A stretch of DNA of 12,214 bases. Source: CAYVSF01 sp046482855 (lineage in GTDB: Bacteria > Bacteroidota > Bacteroidia > Bacteroidales > UBA12077). Within the stretch, counting starts at the first letter, position 1; each line of letters opens with the position of its first letter. Position numbers and translations under genes: made by a program. The DNA is taken from positions 1-12,214 of the forward strand of contig JAWOEH010000053.1 of NCBI GenBank assembly GCA_046482855.1. The letters are read 5' to 3'. The notes under the pieces were generated by a model. It was not told where the DNA came from, searched no databases, and saw nothing but the letters and a program-made list of their open reading frames with translations. This document shows, piece by piece, positions 5,682 through 12,214 of this stretch.

Positions 5682-8387
5682 ATGAAACATCAAGACTCAA
5701 TAGCCAAAGAGCATTGGCAGGCATTTAGCGAAGAGAAGATCTTCAGTCAGTTAAAAACTTCTGAAACGGGGTTAAATAAACAAGAGGTAGAAAAAAGGTT
5801 GAAATTTCACGGCCCTAATAAATTGCCTGCCGGGGAAAAGATTACCCTCCTGCAAATTATCCTTCACCAGCTATTGAATCCCTTAATTTTTATCCTGGTT
5901 GCTGCTGCTATTGCCTCGGTAGCCATTGGGGAAGGAAAAGATGCCATATTCATTTTTCTGGTTATTTTTATTAACAGTGCATTAGGAACTTACCAAGAGT
6001 ACAATGCAGAAAAAAGTGCCAGCAGTTTACAAAAAATGATGAAAATAAAAGCGCGGGTAAGAAGAGATGGGAAAGAGACGGAAGTTCCTTCCGAAGAAGT
6101 GGTACCGGGCGACATCGTGCTGCTTGAATCGGGCATGAAAGTGCCGGCCGATATGCGGTTACTTGAGGTTTCGGGGTTGGAAGTTGACGAAAGTTTTCTT
6201 ACCGGTGAATCCATAGCAGCAAAAAAACAAAGCGGCATATTACAGCAGCATCTTGGCGTTTCCGAAAGAACCAATATGGCTTTTGCCGGTGCTACTGTTA
6301 TGAAGGGACGGGGCATGGGGGTAGTGGTTTGTACGGGTATTGATACACAAGTAGGCAAAATTTCACAGGACGTTACCGAATCAGCCTCTGCAAAACCTCC
6401 CTTGGTGCAACGTATGGAGAAGTTTATCAAGCAAATTAGTATCTACATTATACTACTTAGTGTATTGCTGGCAATTGTGCTTCGGATGCAAGGAATGGAT
6501 TTAACTGCCATTTTCTTCTTTATTGTAGCACTTGCTGTTTCTGCCATCCCCGAAGGTTTACCGGTAGCTTTAACGGTAGCCTTGTCTATTGCCACTAAAC
6601 GGATGGCTAAGCGAAATGTAATAGTTCGAAAACTTACATCGGTGGAGAGTTTGGGCAGTTGTACCGTTATTGCCAGCGACAAAACCGGGACGCTTACCGT
6701 TAATGAACAAACGGCAAAAATGATACACCTACCCAACGGCAGCCGCTACACGATGGAAGGACAGGGATATAATGGCGAAGGGGAAGTTGTTGATTTGCAA
6801 GGGAACACGGTTACCCTTTCCGAGAATGAGGAACTGAAAAGAATTACCCGGGTAGCTGTTTTTGCTAACGAGGGGGTATTAACAAAAGAAAATGATAAAT
6901 GGTCGTATCATGGCGATGCAATGGACGTTGCTTTGTTGGGCATGAGTTATAAGCTAGGTGTAAATCCCGAAAAATGGATAAAAGAGGAAAAACCGGTAGG
7001 GAAAATACCGTATGAGTCGGAACGAAAGTTCTCTGCCTCCTTTTACAACGTAAATAATGCGCTGTTTATTGGCGTAAAAGGGGCTGTTGAAACCATTCTT
7101 GAATTTTGTACAACAATGGTGGTGAATGGCGAGGAGCATCAACTTGATAATACGAAAATACTTGCCGATGCAGAAGATTTAGCGAAAGATGGGTATCGGG
7201 TGTTAGCTTTTGCCAGTGGCGAATTCAATGATTTTCAGAAGAAGGAAGTGTATGAAGCAGAGGATATTCCTGCTTTAACTTTTCATGGGCTCGTTGGTTT
7301 TATTGATCCCTTGCGGCCAGAAGCTAAGCTATCGGTTGAGGAGTGCCACGGGGCCGGTATAAAAGTGATGATGGTAACCGGCGACCATCCTGAAACAGCA
7401 GGCACCATTGCTCGTGAATTGGGCATAGCTGATGAAGCTACCCCTGTTATAACAGGACACATGCTGGCCGAAGCAGGAGCACATGATAGTCCTGCATATG
7501 AAGAATTAGTAGCCTCAACAACAGTATTTGCCAGAGTGTCGCCTACGCAGAAGCTCGAAATTGTAAGTGTATTAATTCGGAAAGATGAATTTGTTGCTGT
7601 TACAGGCGATGGGGTAAACGATGCCCCCGCACTGAAGCGAGCGAATATTGGCGTGGCAATGGGTTCGGGCACCGATGTGGCCAAAGAGGTTGGGTCCATG
7701 ATTGTGGTGGACGATAACTTCTCGTCAATTGTGGCAGGCGTTGAAGAAGGTCGTTTTGCGTTCGATAATGTACGAAAAGTGATTTACCTGTTGATTTCTA
7801 CAGGTGCTGCTGAAATTATTCTGTTTTTAGCCTCTATTTTCGCAGGATTGCCACTTCCTTTACTCGCTGTGCAATTATTGTGGTTAAATTTGGTAACCAA
7901 TGGCATACAGGACGTTGCCCTTGCATTTGAAGGCGGTGAGCCTGGTGCAATGAAACGGCCTCCACGCAAGCCCTCCGAAAAAATATTCAACCCCCTTATG
8001 ATTCACCAAACCATTGTATCGGGTGCAACCATGGGGGTAATAGTTTTTGGACTGTGGTACTATTTGAACACCTATAGCCAAATGGATGAAATACACGCTC
8101 GTGACCTTATTCTGTTGTTGATGGTATTTATGCAAAACTTTCACGCGTTTAATTGTCGTTCCGAACATGTATCCGCATTCAGAATGCCCATAAAAAGAAA
8201 TATTGTTCTGGTATTTGGAGTTATAGCCGCTCAAGGGATTCATATTCTTAGCATGCAACTTCCCTTTATGCAAAACATCCTGCGAATTGAACCTGTTAGT
8301 TTTAACGAATGGTTGTATATACTGGCCTTGGCTGTTCCTTTGGTAGTAGTTATGGAGTTGTTTAAACTTATAAAAAAGCCTAAATAA
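5682..8387 (+). CDS. Type II P-type cation-transporting ATPase
   Basis: A 901-residue inner-membrane pump, the usual length for the SERCA/PMR1/PacL-like group, that exports a cation using ATP. The N-terminal cation-ATPase segment (about 12-75) is followed by M1-M2 and an actuator domain with TGES at 174-177. M4 contains PEGLP (from Pro290). The phosphorylation loop is DKTGTLT with catalytic Asp333. A nucleotide-binding domain follows, then the hinge TGDGVNDAP at 641-649 and a C-terminal block of M5-M10. Ion-site positions differ from SERCA: M5 has Gly708-Ala-Ala-Glu711 where SERCA has Asn-x-x-Glu. M6 has Asn736-x-x-Thr739-Asn740 where SERCA has Asn-x-x-Thr-Asp. M8 has Gln818 at the usual Glu. 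Ca2+, Na+ or another cation is possible; the substrate cannot be fixed. The gene stands alone behind its own promoter. ATG 5682 fits the family N-terminus. Confidence 0.92.
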   Translation: MKHQDSIAKEHWQAFSEEKIFSQLKTSETGLNKQEVEKRLKFHGPNKLPAGEKITLLQIILHQLLNPLIFILVAAAIASVAIGEGKDAIFIFLVIFINSALGTYQEYNAEKSASSLQKMMKIKARVRRDGKETEVPSEEVVPGDIVLLESGMKVPADMRLLEVSGLEVDESFLTGESIAAKKQSGILQQHLGVSERTNMAFAGATVMKGRGMGVVVCTGIDTQVGKISQDVTESASAKPPLVQRMEKFIKQISIYIILLSVLLAIVLRMQGMDLTAIFFFIVALAVSAIPEGLPVALTVALSIATKRMAKRNVIVRKLTSVESLGSCTVIASDKTGTLTVNEQTAKMIHLPNGSRYTMEGQGYNGEGEVVDLQGNTVTLSENEELKRITRVAVFANEGVLTKENDKWSYHGDAMDVALLGMSYKLGVNPEKWIKEEKPVGKIPYESERKFSASFYNVNNALFIGVKGAVETILEFCTTMVVNGEEHQLDNTKILADAEDLAKDGYRVLAFASGEFNDFQKKEVYEAEDIPALTFHGLVGFIDPLRPEAKLSVEECHGAGIKVMMVTGDHPETAGTIARELGIADEATPVITGHMLAEAGAHDSPAYEELVASTTVFARVSPTQKLEIVSVLIRKDEFVAVTGDGVNDAPALKRANIGVAMGSGTDVAKEVGSMIVVDDNFSSIVAGVEEGRFAFDNVRKVIYLLISTGAAEIILFLASIFAGLPLPLLAVQLLWLNLVTNGIQDVALAFEGGEPGAMKRPPRKPSEKIFNPLMIHQTIVSGATMGVIVFGLWYYLNTYSQMDEIHARDLILLLMVFMQNFHAFNCRSEHVSAFRMPIKRNIVLVFGVIAAQGIHILSMQLPFMQNILRIEPVSFNEWLYILALAVPLVVVMELFKLIKKPK

Positions 8388-8648
8388 AACGGGTAGAAAC
8401 TATTTTGTGGGGAAAAACAACATGCAATCAGAAAAGATTGAAGGTATTGGTCGCTGAGATGAGTACTTGTATTTGGCCTAGAACGGGGAAAAAGCAAATT
8501 CAAATGGGTTGCTAATAGTATGCCAATAAAGTAAATATTGCTCACAGAGGAAGCGATCATGAACGCTGATTTTTGTATTTTAGAAGGAAACCGAACAAAA
8601 AAGGATAAGTAGAAGCAATCTGTGTGAATAATCTCATGGAGGCAGTGT
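8388..8648. other. Intergenic region after the P-ATPase gene
   Basis: No supported gene and no strong terminator are visible. A second TGTGTGAAT (8621-8629) lies about 25 bp before the GTGTGAGT that opens promoter copy 3 and might be an accessory half-site. Short frames such as MQSEKIEGIGR (from ATG 8422) are too small to credit. Confidence 0.4.
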
Positions 8649-8712
8649 GTGAGTTATGTAACTTAATATCACTATTGTGTAATGCTCCCGGATATTAATG
8701 AGTTTACCTTTG
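8649..8712 (+). promoter_or_regulatory. Shared-architecture promoter, copy 3 (Ig/DUF3494 lipoprotein)
   Basis: Box 1 GTGAGTTATGTAAC (8649-8662), 14 bp, box 2 GTGTAATG (8677-8684), 20 bp, -7 box TACCTTTG (8705-8712). This -7 box is an exact TAnnTTTG match, the best of the five. The distance from the -7 box to ATG 8753 (48 bp) matches copies 2 and 5 (46 and 47 bp). Transcription should begin near 8718, which rules out a GTG start at 8717. Confidence 0.88.
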
Positions 8713-8715
8713 ACC

Positions 8716-8731
8716 TGTGATATATTTCACA
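8716..8731. promoter_or_regulatory. Perfect CRP-like palindrome at the transcription start
   Basis: TGTGATATATTTCACA has perfect TGTGA/TCACA arms separated by 6 bp, the classical CRP/FNR-family operator form. It begins 4 bp after the -7 box of promoter copy 3 and overlaps the predicted transcription start, a position where a bound protein would normally repress. It could alternatively form a short mRNA stem. Confidence 0.55.
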
Positions 8732-8752
8732 AAATTAATTTACGATGTACAT

Positions 8753-10462
8753 ATGAAAATTAGGTGGTTATTATCAATCGTTGCGATAGCAATGGTTGTG
8801 TTAATGTTGGGTTGTTCAAAAGATGACGACAACAATGTAAACTTATCGCCCACGGTACTCTCTACCGACCCGGCGAACAATGCTACAGATGTAGTTCTCA
8901 ATAAAATAGTTACCGTTTCATTTAGTGAGGGGATGAATTACATGACTCTTACTTCAGAAACGTTTACTATAAGTCAGGGAACAACGCCTGTTGCCGGAAC
9001 CGTTTCCTACTCAGGAACAACAGCGTCCTTTGAACCTACTGCTGTCCTAACTTCTAATACCCTTTACACGGCTACCGTAACCAATGGTGCTGAAAATTCA
9101 TCAGGCACAGCGCTTGAGGGCGACTATGTTTGGACATTTACCACATCTGCCGAAACTACCTTAGCGCCTCTGGTAGTTACTACGAACCCTGAAACCGATG
9201 CAACGGATGTAGTGCTTAATACGATAGTGACGGCTACATTCAGCGAACCCATGGAAGCTTCCACAATAAATGCATCATCCTTTACAGTAAAAGCGGGTGA
9301 TGTAGCTATTGATGGAACGGTTTCTTACTCAGGAACCATTGCAACCTTTACACCGACAAACTCCTTGTCTGCAGGTACCGTATATAATGCTATGCTATCT
9401 ACGGAAGCGGAGAACCTTGCCGGCATTGCTCTTGCAGGAAATATTGTGTGGAGTTTTGCTACAGGGGATGCCTCCGATGAGGTTGCACCTACAGTTACTA
9501 CCACAAATCCGCTTAACGACGCGATAGAAGTTGAGCGAAATATAACAGTAGAAGCTACTTTTAGCGAGGAGATGGATCCTTTAACGGTTAATGCTTCAAC
9601 CTTTACATTGATGGACGGAACAAATGAAGTTTCTGGGGTTGTTGAGTATGCAGGAACAATGGCAACCTTCACTCCAACAAATTCATTATTGGCTGAAACT
9701 GTTTATACAGCTAAAATAACAACCGAAGCAACAGATTTAGCCGGTAACGCCATTGCTGTAAATAAAGAGTGGAGCTTTACCACGGGTGGAAGTGTAACAG
9801 GTCAGGCTGTTGTAGATCTTGGTACTGCCGGGAATTATGTAATTCTGGCAAAAACAGCCATCACCAACAATCCTACTTCCCATATTACAGGAGATTTGGG
9901 ATTAAGTCCTGCAGCTACTTCCTATATAACCGGATTTGCTTTAACAGCCTATACCGGCTATGCAGAATCTGCCCAAGTTACCGGACAAATATTTGCATCC
10001 GATATGGCAGATCCTACTCCAATCAATCTCACCACGGCAGTTGAAAATATGATGACAGCCTATAACGATGCAGCCGGACGTCCAACGCCTGATTTTCTTG
10101 AGTTGGGAACCGGAAATATTGGTGGGAAAACACTTGAACCCGGATTATATAAATGGACAAGTACGGTTACATTGCCTACTGATGTTACCATTTCAGGAGG
10201 AGCAGAGGATGTTTGGATCTTCCAGATTTCAGGTGATCTTACCATGAGTGCAGGTGTAAACATAATTCTTGAAGGGGAAGCCCAGGCTAAGAACATCTTC
10301 TGGCAAGTATCAGGAGAAGCAACTTTTTCAGCTACAGCTCATTTCGAAGGTATTATTTTGTCCTCGACAGGTATTACTTTTCAAACGGGTGCATCATTAA
10401 ACGGAAGAGCTTTAGCACAAACTGCTGTTGTGCTGGATGGGAATACTATTATTGAGAAATAA
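8753..10462 (+). CDS. Lipoprotein with three Ig-like (Big_5) domains and a DUF3494 ice-binding/adhesin domain
   Basis: A 569-residue lipid-anchored, probably surface-exposed protein. The signal peptide MKIRWLLSIVAIAMVVLMLG ends in lipobox LMLGC (Cys21), followed by an acidic SKDDDNN stretch that fits Bacteroidota lipoprotein surface-export signals. Three Ig-like repeats of about 106 residues start near residues 31, 137 and 244. Each carries a TDVVLN/EVERNI-type opening, an FSExM motif, an SYSGT/EYAGT turn and a final W-[ST]-F-[TA]-T strand. Residues about 351-569 match DUF3494 (LGTAGNYVILAKTAI, SHITGDLGLSP, TLEPGLYKWTS, VWIFQISGDLTM, NGRALAQTAVVLDGNTI). DUF3494 proteins bind ice in cold-adapted microbes, though many homologues appear to be adhesins. 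The frame extends to GTG 8717, but the promoter excludes that. Three very similar repeats imply internal duplication. A perfect terminator follows, so the gene is a single unit. Confidence 0.9.
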   Translation: MKIRWLLSIVAIAMVVLMLGCSKDDDNNVNLSPTVLSTDPANNATDVVLNKIVTVSFSEGMNYMTLTSETFTISQGTTPVAGTVSYSGTTASFEPTAVLTSNTLYTATVTNGAENSSGTALEGDYVWTFTTSAETTLAPLVVTTNPETDATDVVLNTIVTATFSEPMEASTINASSFTVKAGDVAIDGTVSYSGTIATFTPTNSLSAGTVYNAMLSTEAENLAGIALAGNIVWSFATGDASDEVAPTVTTTNPLNDAIEVERNITVEATFSEEMDPLTVNASTFTLMDGTNEVSGVVEYAGTMATFTPTNSLLAETVYTAKITTEATDLAGNAIAVNKEWSFTTGGSVTGQAVVDLGTAGNYVILAKTAITNNPTSHITGDLGLSPAATSYITGFALTAYTGYAESAQVTGQIFASDMADPTPINLTTAVENMMTAYNDAAGRPTPDFLELGTGNIGGKTLEPGLYKWTSTVTLPTDVTISGGAEDVWIFQISGDLTMSAGVNIILEGEAQAKNIFWQVSGEATFSATAHFEGIILSSTGITFQTGASLNGRALAQTAVVLDGNTIIEK

Positions 10463-10483
10463 CCTCACAAGCATGCACAAATA

Positions 10484-10521
10484 ATAAAAAGAGATGGCAA
10501 ATTTATGCCATCTCTTTTTAT
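10484..10521 (+). terminator. Perfect hairpin terminator
   Basis: A 16-bp uninterrupted stem runs from 10484-10499 to 10506-10521 (core AAAAAGAGATGGCA with TGCCATCTCTTTTT) with loop AATTTA. The A-run/T-run flanks make it an intrinsic terminator that can work in both directions, though only the plus-strand gene ending at 10462 needs it. Confidence 0.9.
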
Positions 10522-10853
10522 AGTCATTCAAGGGAGGTTTTGGAGCGTGGTTAAAAAGTAGTTGTTGGTTGAATTAAAGTATGCCATTGTTTATCATAAT
10601 GCTCTAAAAGAAAGGATGTCAGCTTATTTCAGGAAGATTTCCTCAAAACCTTTCTCATATCGTATACCTCTATCATACTAAGGAGGTGGGGTTGATGAAA
10701 TCCTGTCAGTAGATGAGAGGCAAAACAATTTGTCTAATAACCCCTACGTTAACAGGCAGTAGTGCATTTGCACAGGAAATATACCTTAAACCATAATGGG
10801 GGTGTAAAAGGGAAATGTGCTTTTGGGGAATCATAACCTTTGTTCACAAACGT
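10522..10853. other. Intergenic stretch with a gene remnant
   Basis: No intact gene is present. A short repeat (GGAGGTT then TGGAGCGTGGT, about 10534-10552) resembles 2516-2539. The only coding-like signal is the broken signal-peptide sequence from 10695. Confidence 0.45.
10695..10836 (+). pseudogene. Remnant of a secreted or outer-membrane protein gene 5' end
   Basis: A strong ribosome-binding site, AAGGAGGTGGGG (10680-10690), precedes ATG 10695. The frame reads MKSCQ, then an in-frame TAG (10710-10712), then an ATG in the same frame giving MRGKTICLITPTLTGSS and AFAQEIYLKP before TAA at 10794. The AFAQ-E boundary is a classic signal-peptidase site. Skipping one base (10794) lets the frame continue as NGGVKGKCAFGES to TAA 10834-10836. 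EIYLKPNGG looks like the opening of a beta-barrel outer-membrane protein. An internal stop plus a one-base shift and no continuation indicate decay. A 27-residue peptide from 10713 is the alternative reading. Confidence 0.4.
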
Positions 10854-10917
10854 GAGAATTATGTAAGTTTCCAAAAGAAAAGTGTAATCCTTCTCTTCAT
10901 TTCTTATGGTATCTTTA
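10854..10917 (+). promoter_or_regulatory. Shared-architecture promoter, copy 4 (no clear gene)
   Basis: Box 1 GAGAATTATGTAAG (10854-10867), 14 bp, box 2 GTGTAATC (10882-10889), 20 bp, -7 box TATCTTTA (10910-10917). All spacings are identical to the other four copies, while the boxes themselves are somewhat diverged. No ATG lies at the usual 46-48 bp downstream of the -7 box; the first open frame of any length begins at 11028. It may drive a small RNA or short peptide, or be what is left of a lost gene's promoter. Confidence 0.68.
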
Positions 10918-11027
10918 AGAGTGTGTTCTACTTCCTTACACTTGATTTAAGCCTGGTTATACCTAAATTGAATTGGCTGCAGGATTAAGAAATAGGATAA
11001 AGAGTAGAGTTCAAGCGAAAAGAACAA

Positions 11028-11207
11028 ATGAAACACGGGATATTCTTAGATGAGAACAGGGAGTTTCCTTTCACCAGGATATTTTTAGTGTCATTAAGTT
11101 GCACAATAACCGACAGTTTTAATTATTCTTTTTGTTTCGCAGTTGATTTAATGTACTCTCAGTTAGTTCCTTTAGGTAACTTCTTCGATACTAACAAGCA
11201 TGCGTGA
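11028..11207 (+). CDS. Possible 59-residue peptide of unknown function
   Basis: An open frame begins MKHGIFLDENREFPFTRIF and ends GNFFDTNKHA. It lies 111 bp downstream of promoter copy 4 and would be the first substantial frame in that transcript. Its stop codon TGA (11205-11207) lies within box 1 of promoter copy 5, similar to the overlap of the AraC-type gene with copy 1. It has many Phe and Ser residues, no clear signal peptide or membrane helix, and I recognise no family. It may be chance; a non-coding RNA from the same promoter is an equal alternative. Confidence 0.22.
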   Translation: MKHGIFLDENREFPFTRIFLVSLSCTITDSFNYSFCFAVDLMYSQLVPLGNFFDTNKHA

Positions 11208-11267
11208 ATCATGTAACGAATTCCCAAAGTTGTGTAATGCTTCCTAAAGCATAGGTGAGTACCTTTA
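11204..11267 (+). promoter_or_regulatory. Shared-architecture promoter, copy 5 (unknown secreted protein)
   Basis: Box 1 GTGAATCATGTAAC (11204-11217), 14 bp, box 2 GTGTAATG (11232-11239), 20 bp, -7 box TACCTTTA (11260-11267). ATG 11307 follows 47 bp after the first base of the -7 box. Transcription is expected to start near 11273, giving a leader of about 34 nt. Confidence 0.87.
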
Positions 11268-11306
11268 ATCAACTAATACGCCATTTAGATTTTAAAACCT
11301 ATTACC

Positions 11307-12191
11307 ATGAAAAAAATCAGAGTAAAAAAAGGCATACGCCAATCGATAGCAGGGAATCTGAAAACATTTCTTTTCATCCTTAGCTTCGCATTCTTTAGTT
11401 TGGGAGTAATGGCAAATCCAAAACTGGTATCAAAACAGCAAATTGGGATGTTTAAAAATTCAACCACCTGTGTTGTTCTTGAAAATGGGATCATTTCCTA
11501 CAATGCATTTATCAAAGAGGCTGTAGAAAAACATTGGAAATATACCGACTTTGAATTTATCACCCAAACGGAATTTAATAAGCGCAGATTTGATTCCAGG
11601 TACTCTTTTTTGGTTTTGATGAAAGGGGTGTACGAACAAGATCCTGACGGAGTTGGCTACAATTATATAAGCCTTGTTTTAGGTCAAAACGTTGAGGATA
11701 TCACTGACATGCCGGAAATTTGCAGCATTCCGTTTTCCTATGCCGGCGATAGTGAGACCTATTTTGGTTATGCCATACCGGCAATCGTTAAATTTATGCA
11801 GAAACACGCCAAAAATCTTGAATCAAAACGATTTCTAATTGCATTAAGAGGACTAAAATACTATAACCACAATACGCCTGATAAAAATAAGGTGTTGCTT
11901 TTAAATGAGAACCAGATGGCTCCGGATGCCAATACACTGGAAAAAATTAAAACGGTTTACCCTTATTATGTAAAACTGCTAACTCCTTCAGAGATTCAGA
12001 CAGAACTGGATACCGATCCTGTAAATACCATGTTTAATTTTCATGTTGGCCCAACCAAAGAAACCGGGTCCGGAAAATGCTTTGAGATGATATTTGATGT
12101 TGAAGGCAATCTCTATTACTACAATTACCGAATGGTTACCAATGAAGATAAAGACGGTTTAACCTTGAAAGATCTTCGCTCGATAAGGTAA
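11307..12191 (+). CDS. Secreted protein of unknown family
   Basis: A 294-residue protein beginning with a basic stretch (MKKIRVKKGIRQ) and a hydrophobic core (TFLFILSFAFFSLGVMA) that looks like a signal peptide cleaved before NPKLV near residue 37. No lipobox is present, so a soluble periplasmic or secreted protein is likely. The mature part is mixed alpha/beta, with an aromatic-rich N-terminal half (YNAFIKEAVEKHWKYTDFEF, RYSFLVLMKG). The C-terminus, FEMIFDVEGNLYYYNYRMV, then LTLKDLRSIR, gives a late beta-strand pair. I do not recognise a characterised family; it resembles uncharacterised Bacteroidota proteins. It has promoter copy 5, placing it with the envelope lipoproteins of the window. 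TAA at 12189-12191 ends it 23 bp before the window edge, so any downstream partner is not visible. Confidence 0.8.
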   Translation: MKKIRVKKGIRQSIAGNLKTFLFILSFAFFSLGVMANPKLVSKQQIGMFKNSTTCVVLENGIISYNAFIKEAVEKHWKYTDFEFITQTEFNKRRFDSRYSFLVLMKGVYEQDPDGVGYNYISLVLGQNVEDITDMPEICSIPFSYAGDSETYFGYAIPAIVKFMQKHAKNLESKRFLIALRGLKYYNHNTPDKNKVLLLNENQMAPDANTLEKIKTVYPYYVKLLTPSEIQTELDTDPVNTMFNFHVGPTKETGSGKCFEMIFDVEGNLYYYNYRMVTNEDKDGLTLKDLRSIR

Positions 12192-12214
12192 CAGTATTTA
12201 TTCGGTAAATAAAA

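Noticed and set aside
5990..7990. Several open frames on the minus strand inside the P-ATPase gene
   Set aside because: They are shadows of a strongly conserved plus-strand gene and have no family features or promoters of their own.
2516..10552. Shared string GGAGGTT...TGGAGCGTGGT near 2516 and near 10534
   Set aside because: Only about 18 matching bases with a small gap and no flanking similarity; too little to call a repeat family from two copies.
1..12214. CRISPR array, tRNA, rRNA, phage or intact transposase genes
   Set aside because: Looked for on both strands; no regular repeat-spacer pattern, cloverleaf, conserved rRNA segment or transposase motif is visible.

Overview
The window reads as Bacteroidota chromosome, probably a free-living or marine Bacteroidia/Cytophagia-type bacterium. 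Four things point there. An SSB-type C-terminal tail ends in DELPF. Promoters use the Bacteroidota -7 box (TAnnTTTG or close variants) and mostly lack strong Shine-Dalgarno sequences. The protein families are typical of the phylum (Cys-motif AraC regulator, coiled-coil OmpA protein, DUF3494 lipoprotein). The DNA is moderately AT-rich. No tRNA, rRNA, CRISPR array or intact mobile element is visible.

Layout. Positions 2-64 hold the 3' end of an ssb-like gene. About 790 bp without a convincing gene follow. Next comes a plus-strand set: an AraC-type regulator with an N-terminal CxxC motif (853-1413), a small cupin (1497-1847) and a 41-residue very basic protein (1867-1992), closed by a perfect hairpin (2022-2053). 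A minus-strand block then runs from 5197 back to 2597: a coiled-coil lipoprotein, a small two-helix membrane protein, and a 510-residue OmpA-like envelope protein ending at its own hairpin. The plus strand resumes with a 901-residue type II P-type cation ATPase (5682-8387). After it come a lipoprotein with three Ig-like domains and a DUF3494 ice-binding/adhesin domain (8753-10462), a perfect terminator, a decayed secreted-protein gene, and a secreted protein of unknown family (11307-12191).

Most striking observation. Five promoters share one rigid 64-bp architecture: a 14-bp box GTGA-N3-ATGTAAC, exactly 14 bp, an 8-bp box GTGTAATG, exactly 20 bp, then a TAnCTTT(G/A) -7 element. The TGTAA cores lie 21 bp apart (two helical turns) as a direct repeat. 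The copies precede the cupin operon (1410-1473), the lipoprotein/membrane-protein operon (minus strand, 5236-5299), the Ig/DUF3494 lipoprotein (8649-8712), an apparently gene-poor stretch (10854-10917) and the unknown secreted protein (11204-11267). This looks like a local cell-envelope or stress regulon run by one activator that binds as a tandem dimer (LytTR- or AraC-type by geometry). I cannot identify the activator from sequence alone; the AraC protein encoded here is one candidate. The promoter positions also correct three start codons: the cupin starts at 1497, the coiled-coil lipoprotein at 5197 and the Ig lipoprotein at 8753.

The OmpA-like protein and the P-ATPase do not carry this promoter. 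The ATPase has an ordinary TTG-N20-TAAATTTG promoter and a leader of about 165 nt with a GC-rich hairpin. The OmpA gene has a different 20-bp-spaced direct repeat upstream.
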